Shown here: piece after piece, positions 34,890 through 49,098 of the stretch
How the letters are laid out: each line of letters opens with the position of its first letter
How positions within the stretch are numbered: the stretch's first letter is position 1
Source: Adiantum capillus-veneris
Taxonomy: Eukaryota > Streptophyta > Polypodiopsida > Polypodiales > Pteridaceae
Direction of reading: 5' to 3'
DNA length: 64,000 bases
NCBI GenBank assembly: GCA_014529385.2
Contig: CM043950.1
Span: 75,463,935-75,527,934, forward strand
Program-made: the position numbers and the translations under genes
Notes under the pieces: model-generated
The model's database searches: none
Seen by the model: the letters and a program-made list of their open reading frames with translations, nothing else
What the model was told of the DNA's origin: nothing

Positions 34890-35382
34890 TCAAGCCCATG
34901 TCTGCGTGTCTACCATAGAAGAATATTTAAGCTAGTGTATGCATCTGTGAATCTCAGCATGGGTATAACCTTTGAATGTAAGTCTTGATGTTGTTTGAAT
35001 TTTTTTCTCAAATATCATTTCCTCGGAGGTCCTATGCGTGTTCACACACATCACTACCGCACATAGGGTAATTGTGGAATTAGTAGTGACGAGATTTATG
35101 ATAGAGCTAAAAACCTACTCACATGAGCTAAGGTGATTTAGCATAATAAAAAATAGTCTTTAAGTACTTTACTACTCAACCCTACTTTCATTTTTTGTAT
35201 ATGTCTTATTCCTTGCTTAATCCATTGGTCACATGCACACAAATCTGCTAGTTCAGGCATTGTGCATATGTCCATCCTGTTGTAGATTTGTCGGGGTTAA
35301 GCAACACCAACTACTAGTGCAACTTCAATGGTTTAAACAACATAAAAGTTAATGCAGATTTACCAATTTAGTACAGATTATT
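33335..35382. repeat. R1 form a, unit A
   Basis: It aligns with 2688-4683 and 44008-45929. It keeps the conserved minus-strand peptide block (33667-33849) and a CT tract. Confidence 0.8.
34802..34885. repeat. (CT)42 microsatellite in R1a, unit A
   Basis: Homologous site to 4175 and 45327. The right edge has a GTCTTCAAG variant shared with unit B. Confidence 0.95.
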
Positions 35383-37548
35383 GGTCTAGGAAGCATGTCA
35401 TATTGGTGTTGATTTGATAGTTTAGGCACATTGTGGTGGTTGGCAACCACTTCTACTAGGATGATTTTGTTGATGTGGTTTACATTGAAGTGGAACTAGA
35501 TATGGTTCTTCATGATGATGACATTGCTCATGGATTTGGAATTCATCTTGGATACTAGATGATAACTATGACGACCAATGATACCCTGATACATCCGGAT
35601 ATGGCATATATTGCTTATCCTAGTGGTATGGGATATTACAATATTTGAAGAAGAAGGTCATTGATTCCATGCTTAAGAAGTAAACAAGGAAAAGCATGTT
35701 TCCATTTTCTCTCCATAAACAATTCTAATATGTACATGTAATTGGCATTTTTTATGAGTATCGACATTGGTTCACACGTAGTAGCAAATCTAGAATGCTT
35801 AACCTTCAAAGAGTAACCCATATCCATTTGGGTATCTCCACAATCCATCCTGTGTCAAACGGAGCGTAATTTTTCTCCACAGGAATGAAACCACTATCCA
35901 TGGGCACACCATGTAACATCTTGTGCAAATTGACTTGCCTGGGACAAACATGAAAGAAGAGGATCAAGTTGGTACAATAGACACACCACTATACCCCCTC
36001 TAACTTATGATCCAAAGATTTCTTTTCAAATTCACACATTGTGATCATAAAATACAACCATCATGCCAAGTCTGCAAAGCCCATACAATCACAAGATGTG
36101 GTACCCAAGATGACACACATATAAAGCATGAGCCATCTACAATAAGCACCATAGACCCCTCATTGTCTACACTACTAATCTGTCTCCGAATATAACTCCT
36201 ATTTTGTATGGTCTCATACTGTACATCAGACCGTCATGTGCTTAACAATACCACTTTTGATTTTCAATCTCTAAAATCAAGGAAAGTAAAATGCTCCTTC
36301 TACTCGAAAGGTATTTGATACTATGGGAACATGGCTCACTTCATCCAACCTTCTGCTTTCCTTTAAATTCTGTAGCCAAATCCTCAATTAATCAAGAAAA
36401 GTAAAATTCTCCTTCTACTCGAAAGGTATTTGATACTATGGGAACATGGCTCACTTCATCCAACCTTGTGCTTTTCTTTAAATTTTGTATAGCCAAAGCC
36501 TCAATTAATCACAAGATTTCAATCTCACCTAGGACTTCATTTTCTCCTCCTGATTAAAAATCATCAACACTAACTCCTCTCACGTCATAATATATAGTTC
36601 TCCACTTGTAATGAATGAAGGATAGAAACTCTAGTACAATGACCATAACTGGGACATTAAATAAATGGTTGTTCTACGAGGCAATGTTTTTCCCCAACCA
36701 AAGTACATCGTGTTGCTTATGACATGATAAAGTTTTGGCTACCATATTCAAGAAATGATTTAAAAAATGCAAAGATTGGAAGGATGAAAAGGGATGTGCA
36801 AAGTGCATGATCGGCTCTCATTGGTGAAACAAGCAGATGCAAGTTTTCAGACCTGCTAAAAGATGGACTATACCCGTTCCCTCCTCGGAATGGCTCATCT
36901 TCCAACCTACTTCTCAACATAAAGTGTGAGGAATGAGCTTGATGGCCCACCGACAAACGATGGGAATCAATGGTAAGGAATAATTGCCTTTGGTAATTGT
37001 GAATGCCATGAGGATAGAGGATTGAAAATTTGGTGTTCTGTCGGTGGTCCGGTATGGAGACCTTCCCCAATTCAAAAGGTGAGATGGCCATCATTTTTGT
37101 AGCCCAACTAAAAATGATAACCCATGCCCTTGATCGCATGTGACCACAACGTGTCTTAATCAGAAATTGCTACTTGGTGTACGTTATACACAAAGTAATT
37201 AACAGATGGGTTTCACCCAGGGGCAGCAGGGGGAATAGGCCTTGATCCAATTTGAATAGGCTCGTGCCATATAGTTTTGAGGGAAGGCGTATGAAATCCT
37301 TCAAGCCCCAGGGTGCAAACCGTCTCTAAGTCACCATTGATTGCAAAGTGAGAACCTCTCTCTTTCTCTCTCTCTCTTCAAGCCCACGTGTGTGTGTCTA
37401 CCATAGAGGAAGCTTTAAGCTGGTATGTGTATCTACAAATCTCAATGTGGGTATATCCTTCGAATGCAAGTCTTCATGTCATTTGAAATGGTTGTGTTAA
37501 TCTTGTAAATATGCAAACATCGAGGAGTTGAAGGCTTTTCTCAAATAT
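35383..37548. repeat. R1 form b, unit A into B
   Basis: It aligns with 4684-6827 and 45930-47236. The CT tract (37356-37378) is short and interrupted (TTT in the middle). The minus-strand frame at 36717-37139 corresponds to the one at 5939-6295 with many changes. Confidence 0.8.
36282..36512. repeat. 115-bp tandem duplication within R1b
   Basis: The segment from AGTAAAATGCTCCTTCTACT to the CTCAATTAATCA landmark occurs twice in a row. The same duplication is in unit B (46788-47010) but not in the R1b copy at 5590-5720. Confidence 0.85.
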
Positions 37549-39344
37549 CACTGCAAAATCCAACATTTGTCTTTTGTCGCATGTTAGACATGCATGCAAG
37601 GTGAGGATCTCTTCTCTTTCCTTCATACAAGATTGGCTAACATGAAAGAGTCTATAACGGAAGTCTCTTCATAATCTGTGTGGGGTTCATTCCTCTGTTT
37701 GTTAGTGCCTTTTATATAAAACCTTTAAAAATTTGTGGGGAAAATTTAAGAGATAAATTGACTAGGTTTTCCAACACTTTGTAACAATTATTAACTCAAC
37801 AAAATGTACAATTCTCCTCAAGCACGCTTGGTGCTCTGAAGAGTCATAACACATGTTTTGGAGCTACATAGCCCCTAGGACATGAAAGGTACTTAAATAG
37901 CTACATTTTGTGGATTGATTGATCTTAGAATTTTGATGGCTTCGCTTGCTTGTATCCACTTTTCATAGTTCTTGCATTTTCCAATAGATGGGATCACTTC
38001 TTTGCTTTCTTGAATAATCTCTATGAAGTTGACTGTCGAGGGGTCGCATTGAAGATACGCAGGTTCCTAGACTACCTGAATTGCTTGAAATAGTACAAGA
38101 GGACAATTTGTGTGCAGTTGCGATGGCTTAGTTCTTTCATATCTTTCCTCCCAAAAGTAGATCTCTTTGCTCATAGTGTTGTGGCAAAATCAGTGAGCCC
38201 TTGTATCCCTCCCACATCCATAGAGAGTTGATTGCAAATATTCCACTTGGGTATCCCCACAAATTTTATGCTACACCTCAAGATATAGTTTTTTTGAACC
38301 ACTTCACATCCATTGCAAAAACATGAAATGTGTGATAGTTTATCTTCATTATATTGGTCAAGATATCACAATATTCCTCCATTTCACCACTTGTACTCTC
38401 AAATCTAAAAATAACATGAGTTCCTTGAATGCTTCTCCTTACATCAATGTGCTCAATACGGAAGTGTCTTCCACATGACCACATAGAATTATACGATGGG
38501 AATTACAAGGGGACAAAGACAATACAATTATCAATAAAGAAGCCATAAATCCCATTGGAAAATAGAGAAATGCCAGAATTAGAAGACAATCTTTTGTTTA
38601 ATCCCATTCCTCAAAAAAGTTGGTGTACCATTCACAGTTTCTTCACATTCCATCTCATCATGTATCCACTCAATGGTTCACTCAATGGTCCACTCCTTGG
38701 GTGGAAAGGTGATCCACATGGCTCCTCTTTCACGAGCCATTTTCTTTGTATGTATGTTAGTCTACCTCCCTTTGATTCCTCACTTTGCTATATTGAATCA
38801 ACCACTCTTTCATGACCTTGGCATTCTTTATACAAAAATTTTATTCACAATTTGCTACATTTTTTAGTCATAGTAGACTACTTTCCTTTGCCATGTGGTA
38901 CATGAAACACCCTAATTTGTCTTCCACATTTCTCCATAGGTGTGGCATGGATGGATCCACCCCATTAAGGTACTCTTAATTGTATAAAAATGAATTTTGA
39001 TCCAACCACCCTTCTATCATGCTCCCTCTGGGCATTCTCTTTGCCACACAAAATTTCTCAAAATATTTAAGAACCATTCTAGAAAGAAAATTCACTATGC
39101 ATGCACTACACTGCAACAAATATATATTTCCTCTATCAATTGTACCACCAAATTCATATGACTAACATGTTTTGTGGAATTTTGTCCTCAATCATGCACA
39201 AAGAATCCACTACAGCAATTTGTGCCTTCTGAAGAGATGGTTTATCAATATCTTTGGAACTCACAAATCTATGCTTATAACCTTACATGCTTCCAACTAG
39301 GGCTACAAAATTTAAATAAGTAGAAAAAGAATTCAAAATTAAAG
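37549..39344 (-). mobile_element. CACTA-type transposase relic, unit B
   Basis: The best preserved copy. The minus strand reads, right to left, a segment with SRMVLKYFEKF and VAKRMPRGSMIEGWL (DUF4218-like), then VDPSMPHLW and RERGAMWITFPPK. Next comes the 68-codon frame at 38278-38484 (HFRIEHIDVRRSIQGTHVIF, then EMEEYCDILTNIMKINYHTF and VKWFKK; DUF4216-like). Left of 38278 are a MWEG and a PQHYEQ block. It ends at CACTGCAAAATCC (37549), the diverged equivalent of the CACTA terminus at 6828. Confidence 0.5.
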
Positions 39345-39628
39345 AAGTGAGCACCGTTAGCTCACGTTGTGTTCTATTATCCAAAAACTTACAAAATACG
39401 TGCAAAAATTTGCTTTTATACCTTAACCAAGGTTCTGTGGTCAAAACTAATAATCTAGAGCTCTAAATAAAGATAGGTTGATACAATATGGAAGCTTGTA
39501 GGCCCGACTGATCAATTACAATGTTTATCTAGAAAGTAGGAGTTACAACATTCCCAATTTATCAAATAATAAGAGGTTTTACAATAAAAGCTCTGAAAAA
39601 TGTTATTCGAATTAGCTTGCTGCTAACA
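39345..39628 (-). mobile_element. LTR of small element L2, unit B (one end deleted)
   Basis: It ends with TTAGCTTGCTGCTAACA, matching the unit C LTR end. An 885-bp deletion relative to A and C removed its outer part. The minus strand shows the polypurine tract AAGGAGGGGGGAAA directly before TGTTAGCAGC. Confidence 0.65.
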
Positions 39629-41700
39629 TTTCCCCCCTCCTTGATTATGTTGTCCCTTGACATAGCTTCATGGACTAAAGTAGTCTTCGGGTTGATGGTT
39701 GGCAAGGCAGTGTTTAAGTGCACGGAGTGCTTTTTCATATATGATTCGTCTTTCTTTTGTGGGACTTGTAAATGGTGACTCTGTTTTTAAGTTCAATGGC
39801 TGAATAGCCAACAAACATGGATGATCACTGGCCCAAATATCTTCGCTCACTAGGTGAAGAAATAAACATGTATAGAATGCCTCTTGAACTACCAACATAT
39901 TACTAGATGGCAGAAACATGCATCTGGTGTAGAAGTGGTAGAGGACTTCTTTTGAAGGCTATCTACTTAAATCGTAGCATAGACATTTGTTGCCTTTGAG
40001 GAAAGAGATCCATGGTGCTCATGCTTGCTCAAGCTCGTGAAAATTTTAAATGCAAGTGAGCAAAATTCTGCAGATCTTATAAAGCATTGCACATGAGAGG
40101 TCAGGGAGGCTCTTCAAGAAGGTCATGGCACCCGTTACGGTTTTCACCATGTGTTCTTTAGTTGATGGTCCCTGCACTGGAGCTAGTAGTCGTGGGTAAT
40201 TTAGACATGTTGGCATCTTCTTCTTCAATGCATCGTGTGCCTGCCATGTCCTTACCCTTGGTACGGGATAGAATGTTGGGTCCTTTTGTAGGGCTACATG
40301 TGCTTTTGTGAACAGAGTTAGGTATCTGGAGTTCTTGTTCAACCAATTTTTTCTCCATTTTGGGTGGATATCATCTGAGCCTTCTGCCTACTTATCCTTG
40401 TAAAGTCTTTTCTTAACCTGCAGTAGATCCACCTTTATGAATGGGTAGGGCAATGATTGTTGATGCCATCGAGCATTGTTCTGGTTGGGAGTGAGTTGAG
40501 TTACATTTACTGAGTGGATAACTCTCAACTCCCAATCCATTGTTGCTTACCATTCAACATTTGCTTCTTGGACAATCTGCTCTTTTAATGCATGGTCCTC
40601 AGTTTTGGAAAGCTAGAACATTGACGCTTGCTTGGCTTCAATGATTGGTACTTGAAAATTTAACTTGCTTCTAGCCCTTCTATGATCGCTGTGTTTCCAT
40701 ATCAGCAAAAGAAACGGATGGTATGTTGATGGTAGGTTGAAAGCGGGTTGGAGTGGAGTAAGCTCATAGAGTTTAGACCAAACAACCACAGACACCCATA
40801 CTGATCCATTACCTTGTAAGTCCATGAATTTGCATGCCTCTCTGAACAAATTTGTGTTAAACACTAGGTCCCATAGCACCTAGTGTGTATGCATTTAACA
40901 GAAAAAAATCCCAACCCCAATTCCATGACGAGACTTTCGACGGTACGTTCTCATGAACGTAGCATACTTGGTAATATGTAGAAACAACCCTCCGTTAAGG
41001 TGGTTTCACAGCGCTTGTAATCACAACAAGTTTGTATGTTGTAACTGACAACTTTTGGCCACTAAAATTGTTCCTGATACAGTGTACTCCAAATGGTCTA
41101 GTAAACGAATGCGACCAGCACATAAGGACTTCCACGCAACACATCATTAGGAATTAGGCACCAGTGTCAGTCCCAAAAGACTCATAATCTCCACAAGTGG
41201 AATATGTCTCAAAGAAGGAGATCAAGAAAAGTGACATCCATCAAACACTAGATGTACTTGTGTGTGGAGGTAGCTGCAAACACTCTGCGATGAGAGTGAG
41301 AGGGACCCTCACATTTATTCCTCCAGACTGGCTAAACGAAACTCCTTGAGCTCCTAGACCATGTTGTATCCCATGTGATAACATGTGCCAAACAGAACCA
41401 CACCATGTAGGTCTATAACTATTTCAACAAGAATCAAACCCATCATAGTATCTTAAGGAACAGGGAAGAGAGAAAATAACACTATTTTCTCAAAATGATG
41501 TGCTCTTTCATGACCTTGTCATGTGGCTAAAGAGCAAGCTGGATGAAAGCCTTCTAGCTCAAACATTCCTTGTACAGAACTTAATCAAATGTAATTGGAA
41601 AGGAAAAGAAACAAAAAAAACATATACTTACAATGAGGTGGAAAATTACCTAATACTTTCTCGGAAGTCAGGTATATCCCTCAACCTGTAAGCATACCAT
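39629..41700 (-). other. L2 internal region, unit B; unidentified decayed frames
   Basis: Minus-strand frames at 39668-39919, 40046-40358 and 40613-40879 recur in unit C with few changes (HVALQKDPTFYPVPRVRTWQ, GNGSVWVSVVVWSKLYEL, KALRALKHCLANHQPEDYF). None resembles retroelement gag or pol. They may be captured host sequence, but I recognise no family. Some of the right-hand part belongs to the chromovirus LTR. Confidence 0.45.
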
Positions 41701-41996
41701 ATCACAATTTCTTTGACCTGCTAATCACTAAAATTAGAGATTAGTGAAGATAAAGAAATGAAACTTGTAACCTTAAGTGTTGCCGTGGCAATCCAAACCC
41801 CTGGGTATAGCTTGCAAAACCAACCCCCTGGTGAAAGGTTGGAAAGAACCTTTTGACTGTCCATTGGAAGATAGTGTGAAAGGTAGGTGGTAATGCGTGT
41901 GCCAGTCTCCACCCAACGGTGCTATCTAATAGCCCCCCCTAGCGTATACATTGTTTGTGTGCCAGTGGCCTTGCCCGTAGGAACCATGTACATACA
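41701..41996 (-). repeat. Chromovirus 3' LTR, inner end, unit B
   Basis: The minus strand starts TGTATGTACATGGTTCC at 41996, immediately after GGCGGGGTAA. The outer end of the LTR is not resolved. Confidence 0.55.
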
Positions 41997-43882
41997 TTAC
42001 CCCGCCTTGGAGAATCATTTTTGTTCCTCGAAAACAAACGTAGGAAAACATTTCTTAAGTGCGGAGACATTCTCCCATGTAGAACCTTCGTTAGGTCTAT
42101 CTAGCCATTTTACCAAGACCTGTCGTCTGACATGATTTCAGTGCAAAGATCATGAGAATCCAAAATATTTTCGGCCTCATGAGGGATGCTTGGCGGTTCG
42201 ATAAGTTCAACTAGCACACATGTGTCAATGACATTATCATTTTTTCCTAGTTGTTTTCGTAAACAGCTAACATGAAAAACATGATGAACTCCTGAATGCT
42301 CTGGAAGAGCTAACTTATAGGCCGCTTGACCGCTGTGTTTCAGAATGGTATACCGGTCCACAATAGTGTGGTGAAAGTATAGTAACTTTTCCCGTCTTCA
42401 AGCTTTCTGAATACTCCGGAACTTTGAGGAAAACCTTGTCTCCTTCTTTCAAAGTAGCGAGAAGACGATGCTCATCTGCGTACTTCTTATATCCATCTTG
42501 AGCTTGCTTAACAATTTGTCGAGCAAACTTGAAGCATGTCAAAATGGTCTTGGAGAAAATCCTTCGCTTGCTGTATCTTCTCCTTAGCCAACCCCACCGT
42601 AATGGGTGATCTAGGTTGAAATCCATACAAAAGCATAAATGGACTAAACCCTATAGTCACATGCTTTGAACTATTATAAGAAAATTCCAATATAAGTAAG
42701 TAGTCTTTCCATTTGGTTTTCTTCTTGCTAACGTACACTCAAAGCATATGCTCTTGCACTTGATTAAGGCTTTCGGTTTGACCATCCCTTTTTGGATGAT
42801 CAGCCGTTCTTAGATTAAGTTTAGTTTCCAAATTTTGGAACACATCTCTCCAGAAGTGATTATCGAACTTTCAATCTCTATCACTAATGATCCTAGCTAG
42901 AAGACCGTAGAGTTTATATATATGCTCTATAAATAGCCATGCTAATTCCGATGTCTTAACCGTAGTCTTAGTGGAAATGAATCGACCCATCTTTGTGAGA
43001 CGGTCTACAATTACCCAAATGGAATCATGGCCACGATTTGTAGTATGTAGTCCAACTACAAAATCCATAGAGATACTCTCCTACTTACCTTGTGGAATCT
43101 CTAAAGGATGTAAAAGGCCACCTACCTTGAAATTCTCTACCTTATTAACTTGGCACTGTTGGCAGTTTAGTACGTGGTCTTGAAAATCATGATGTAAGCC
43201 CAGCCAGTACTAAATTTCCATCGAACTAAGGCATATGTATTACGAATACCTAGATGACCAGCACTTGAACTATCGTGACACTCAAATGAGATTTGGCGCC
43301 TAGTGTCTGAGTAAGTAGCCATCATCAATGGAAAAAATATTGCTGAGTAGGGGTGGAGCTCTGTGTGTTGGAGTTTCTATCTACAAGTGCAGAGACATGT
43401 TGATCTAGCTGTTTAGAGACATGTGAGTGTGAGAGTTCCCTTTTTAAAACTGCACCCCACAGTTTAGCATATGATTGATCTTGTGCACACTTGCCACGTA
43501 ATGAATCTAAAACTCCACTCTTTATTTCCATGAAAGCAAGTGAATTTATTTGAGGCATCCGACTTAGTGCATCTACTACTACATTATATTGTCCCTTGCG
43601 ATATTGTAGCTTACAATCATAATCTTGAAGGATTTTGGCTCATCTAGCTTACGGACCTTCAAGTCCGTTTGAGTAGTAAGCCATTTGATACTCTCAGGGT
43701 CAAATACTACTTCAAACTTGGCACCATATTAATATTTTTGCCACTTTTGTAAAGCGTGAATTATGGCATAGAGCTCTCTCTCATAGACAGAATAATTCTA
43801 TTGATCTCTATCTAACTTACTTTCAAAGGCTATAGGTCTTCCCTCTTGGAGAAGTATCACACCAATTGCATTATGAGTAGCA
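41997..43882 (-). pseudogene. Chromovirus pol remnant with chromodomain, unit B
   Basis: Same order as unit A, with the 3' part intact. After the integrase (WKDYLLILEFSYNSSKH, GFSPFMLLYGFQPRSP) come KQAQDGYKKYADEHR, EGDKVFLKVPEYS, the DRYTILK and YKLALPEHSGVHHVFHVSCL blocks and, in another frame (about 42015-42120), a chromodomain core (VLVKWLDRPNEGSTWENVSA). The chromodomain places it among chromoviruses, whose integrase tail targets chromatin. Both TGA codons of unit A are present (42871-42873 and near 42738). RT and everything upstream is missing, replaced at 43882 by the LTR fragment. Confidence 0.85.
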
Positions 43883-44007
43883 TCAGTCAAGAATATAGCA
43901 TGTATCTTGCTGTACCGAGTCTCTCTCTCTCCATCTTGTTCTGCACTCTCTCTTTCACTCACCATGGCTCCACATTGGCTACATCCTCCCTAGCTCTATT
44001 CCTAACA
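43883..44007 (+). repeat. 3' part of the solo-LTR family, unit B
   Basis: Same junction with chromovirus pol as in unit A, so the junction predates the unit duplication. Confidence 0.75.
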
Positions 44008-45929
<1,922 letters not shown>

Positions 45930-47236
45930 TAGGAAGCATGTCATATTGGTGTTGATTTGATAGTTTAGGCACATTGTGGTGGTTGGCAACCACTTCTACT
46001 AGGATGATTTTGTCGATGTGGTTTACATTGAAGTGGAACTAGATATGGTTCTTTATGATAATGACATTGCTCATGGATTTGGAATTGATCTTGGATACTA
46101 GATGATAACTATGACGACGAATGATACCCTGATACATCCGGATATGACATATATTGCTTATCCTAGTGGTATGGGATATTACAATATTTGAAGAAGAAGG
46201 TCATTGATTCCATGCTTAAGAAGTAAACAAGGAAAAGCATGTTTCCATTTTCTCTCCATAAACAATTCTACTATGTACATGTAATTGGCATTTGTGATGA
46301 GTATCGACATTGGTTCACACGTAGTAGCAAATCTAGCATGCTTAACCTTCAAAGAGTAACCCATATCCATTTGGGTATCTCCACCATCCATCCTGTGTCA
46401 AATGGAGCGTAATTTTTCTCCACAGGAATGAAACCACTATCCATGGGCACACCATGTAACATCTTGTCCAAATTGACTTGCCTGGGACAAACATGAAAGA
46501 AGAGGATCAAGTTGGTACAATAGACACACCACTATACCCCCTCTAACTTATGATCCAAAGATTTCTTTTCAAATTCACACATTGTGATCATAAAATACAA
46601 CCATCATGCCAAGTCTGCAAAGCCCATACAATCACAAGATGTGGTACCCAAGATGACACACATATAAAGCATGAGCCATCTACAATAAGCACCATAGACC
46701 CCTCATTGTCTACACTACTAATCTGTCTCCGAATATAACTCCTATTTTGTATGGTCTCATACTGTACATCAAACCATGAGAAGAAGTCATGTGCTCCTTC
46801 TACTCGAAAGGTATTTGATACTATGGGAACATGGCTCACTTCATCAAACCTTCTGCTTTCCTTTAAATTCTATAGCCAAATCCTCAATTAATCAATAAAA
46901 GTAAAATGCTCCTTCTACTCGAAAGGTATTTGATACTATGGGAACATGGCTCACTTCATCCAACCTGGTGCTTTTCTTTAAATTTTGTATAGCCAAAGCC
47001 TCAATTAATCACAAGATTTCAATCTCACCTAGGACTTGAATTGCTCCTCTGGATTAAAAATCATCAACACTAACTCCTCTCACGTAATAATATATAGTTC
47101 TCCACTTGTAATCAATGAAGGATAGAAACTCTAGTACAATGACCATAACAAGGACATTAAATAAATGGTTGTTCTACGAGGCAATGTTTTTCCCCAACCA
47201 AAGTACATCGTGTTGCTTATGACATGATAACTTTTC
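45930..47236. repeat. R1 form b, unit B, 3' truncated
   Basis: It matches 35383-36740 and then jumps, at TTTTCGGCT, to sequence equivalent to 38656. About 1.9 kb (the R1b end with its CT tract and the first part of the CACTA relic) is deleted at the B-C join. Confidence 0.8.
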
Positions 47237-48727
47237 GGCTCATCATGTATCCACTCAATGGTTCACTCAATGGTCCACTCCTTGGGTGGAAAGGTGATCC
47301 ACATGGCTCCTCTTTCACGAGCCATTTGCTTTGTATGCATGTTAGTCTACCTCCCTTTGATTCCTCACTTTGCTATATTGAATCAACCACTCTTTCATGA
47401 CCTTGGCATTCTTTATACAAAAAATTTATTCACAATTTGCTACATTTTTGAGTCATAGTAGACTACTTTCCTTTGCCATGTGGTACATGAAACACCATAA
47501 TTTGTCTTCCACATTGCTCCATAGGTGTGGCATGGATGCATCCACCCCATTAAGGTACTCTTAATTGTATAAAAATGACTTTTGATCCAACCACCCTTCT
47601 ATCATGCTCCCTCTGGGCATTCTCTTTGCCACACAAAATTGTTCAAAATATTTAAGAACCATTCTAGAAAGAAAATTCACTATGCATGCACTACACTGCA
47701 ACAAATAGATATTTCCTCTATCAATTGTACCACCAAATTCATATGACTAACATGTTTTGTGGAATTTTGTCCTCAATCATGCACAAAGAATCCACTACAG
47801 CAATTTGTGCCTTCTGAAGAGATGGTTTATCAATATCTTTGGAACTCACAAATCTATGCTTATAACCTTACATCCTTCAACTAGGGCTACAAAATTTACA
47901 TAAAAAGAAAAAGAATTCAAAATTAATGGAGAATGGTAGAATAATTTTAGTGTCCACCTCACAACTTCTCCTATCTTGTAGAAGGTGTCACACGGACATC
48001 CTTTCCTTCACACTAACAGATGGAAATAGCTAGAATAAACTATCCACGCTAACTAATAGAAATAGATAGAATAAACTATCGGCATGTAGTCGAGGTAAAT
48101 GATTAGACACTAAACATTTTATGCACAACATTCATAAAACCATGATTCAAGTTTAGTTGCATTATATAGTGCCAATCATGCATATTAAGGCTGTACATTC
48201 TTATGAGCCTCTTCTCTTTGTCTACGTGAAAGACATAGCGAGAACCACGAATATAATTGTCAATTCATGGGATGAAGCTGACTCAACTAGTGCATAGGGG
48301 CTACAAGAGGTTTTCAATCTCTTGGAAAACAACAAACAACTTGCATCTAACTCAAGCTACACTCAAATGACCGAAATCACCAAAAGCTAGTCGCTAATCA
48401 ATAAACAAATCATCGTCCTTACAACATCAAAAATCATCCAAACACTATGAAACTTCTAGGGCATGTTTATAATACCTAAGCACACATGCTTATGGTGTCA
48501 AATATCACTTTAGGTCAAGTGCAAAAATCACAATTATTAACAATAGTGAGTTTTTGACCTAGTTGTTTTCGACCCAGCATGTATCTAAATGCTCAACAAC
48601 GATGCCCCAATACCCCACCTATACTTATTTTATGATTTTTAAGCTTAAATTTCTATGTATGATTAAATTAGGCCGCCGCTCGGCAACGCCAAAAGGTATG
48701 GATTACCATGAAATGCTTACGTCAATG
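47237..48727 (-). mobile_element. CACTA-type relic (5' half) and adjoining stretch, unit C
   Basis: It matches 38656-39344 and then 29200-29999. It keeps the segment with FEQFCVAKRMPRG-type sequence. The DUF4216-like half is lost in the deletion at 47236/47237. Confidence 0.5.
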
Positions 48728-49098
48728 TGTAGAGCTCTTACCTGCAATTGCAACACAACAGACAACACTGCAATGTGACAATCGAGAAGGGAGTAAGAAG
48801 CGCAAGAAGGAGAGAAGTGAGCGCCGTTAGCTCACGTTGTGTTCTATTATCCAAAAACTTACAAAATACGTACAAAAATTGGCTTTTATACCTTAACAAA
48901 GGTTCTGTGGTCAAAACTAATAGTCTAGAGCTCTAATTAAAGATAGGTTGATACAATCTGGAAGCTTGTAGCCCCAGCTCATCAATTACAATGTTTATCT
49001 AGAAAGTAGGAGCTACCACATTTCCAATTTATCAAATAATAAATGGTTTTACAATAAAAGCTCTGAAAAATGTTATCCGAATTAGCTTACTGCTAACA
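48728..49098 (-). mobile_element. Complete LTR of small element L2, unit C (371 bp)
   Basis: The plus strand starts TGTAGAGCTC and ends GCTAACA. On the minus strand it follows the polypurine tract AAGGAGGGGGGAAA and has a TATAAAAG box near 48890. The partner LTR was not found in the window. Confidence 0.65.
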
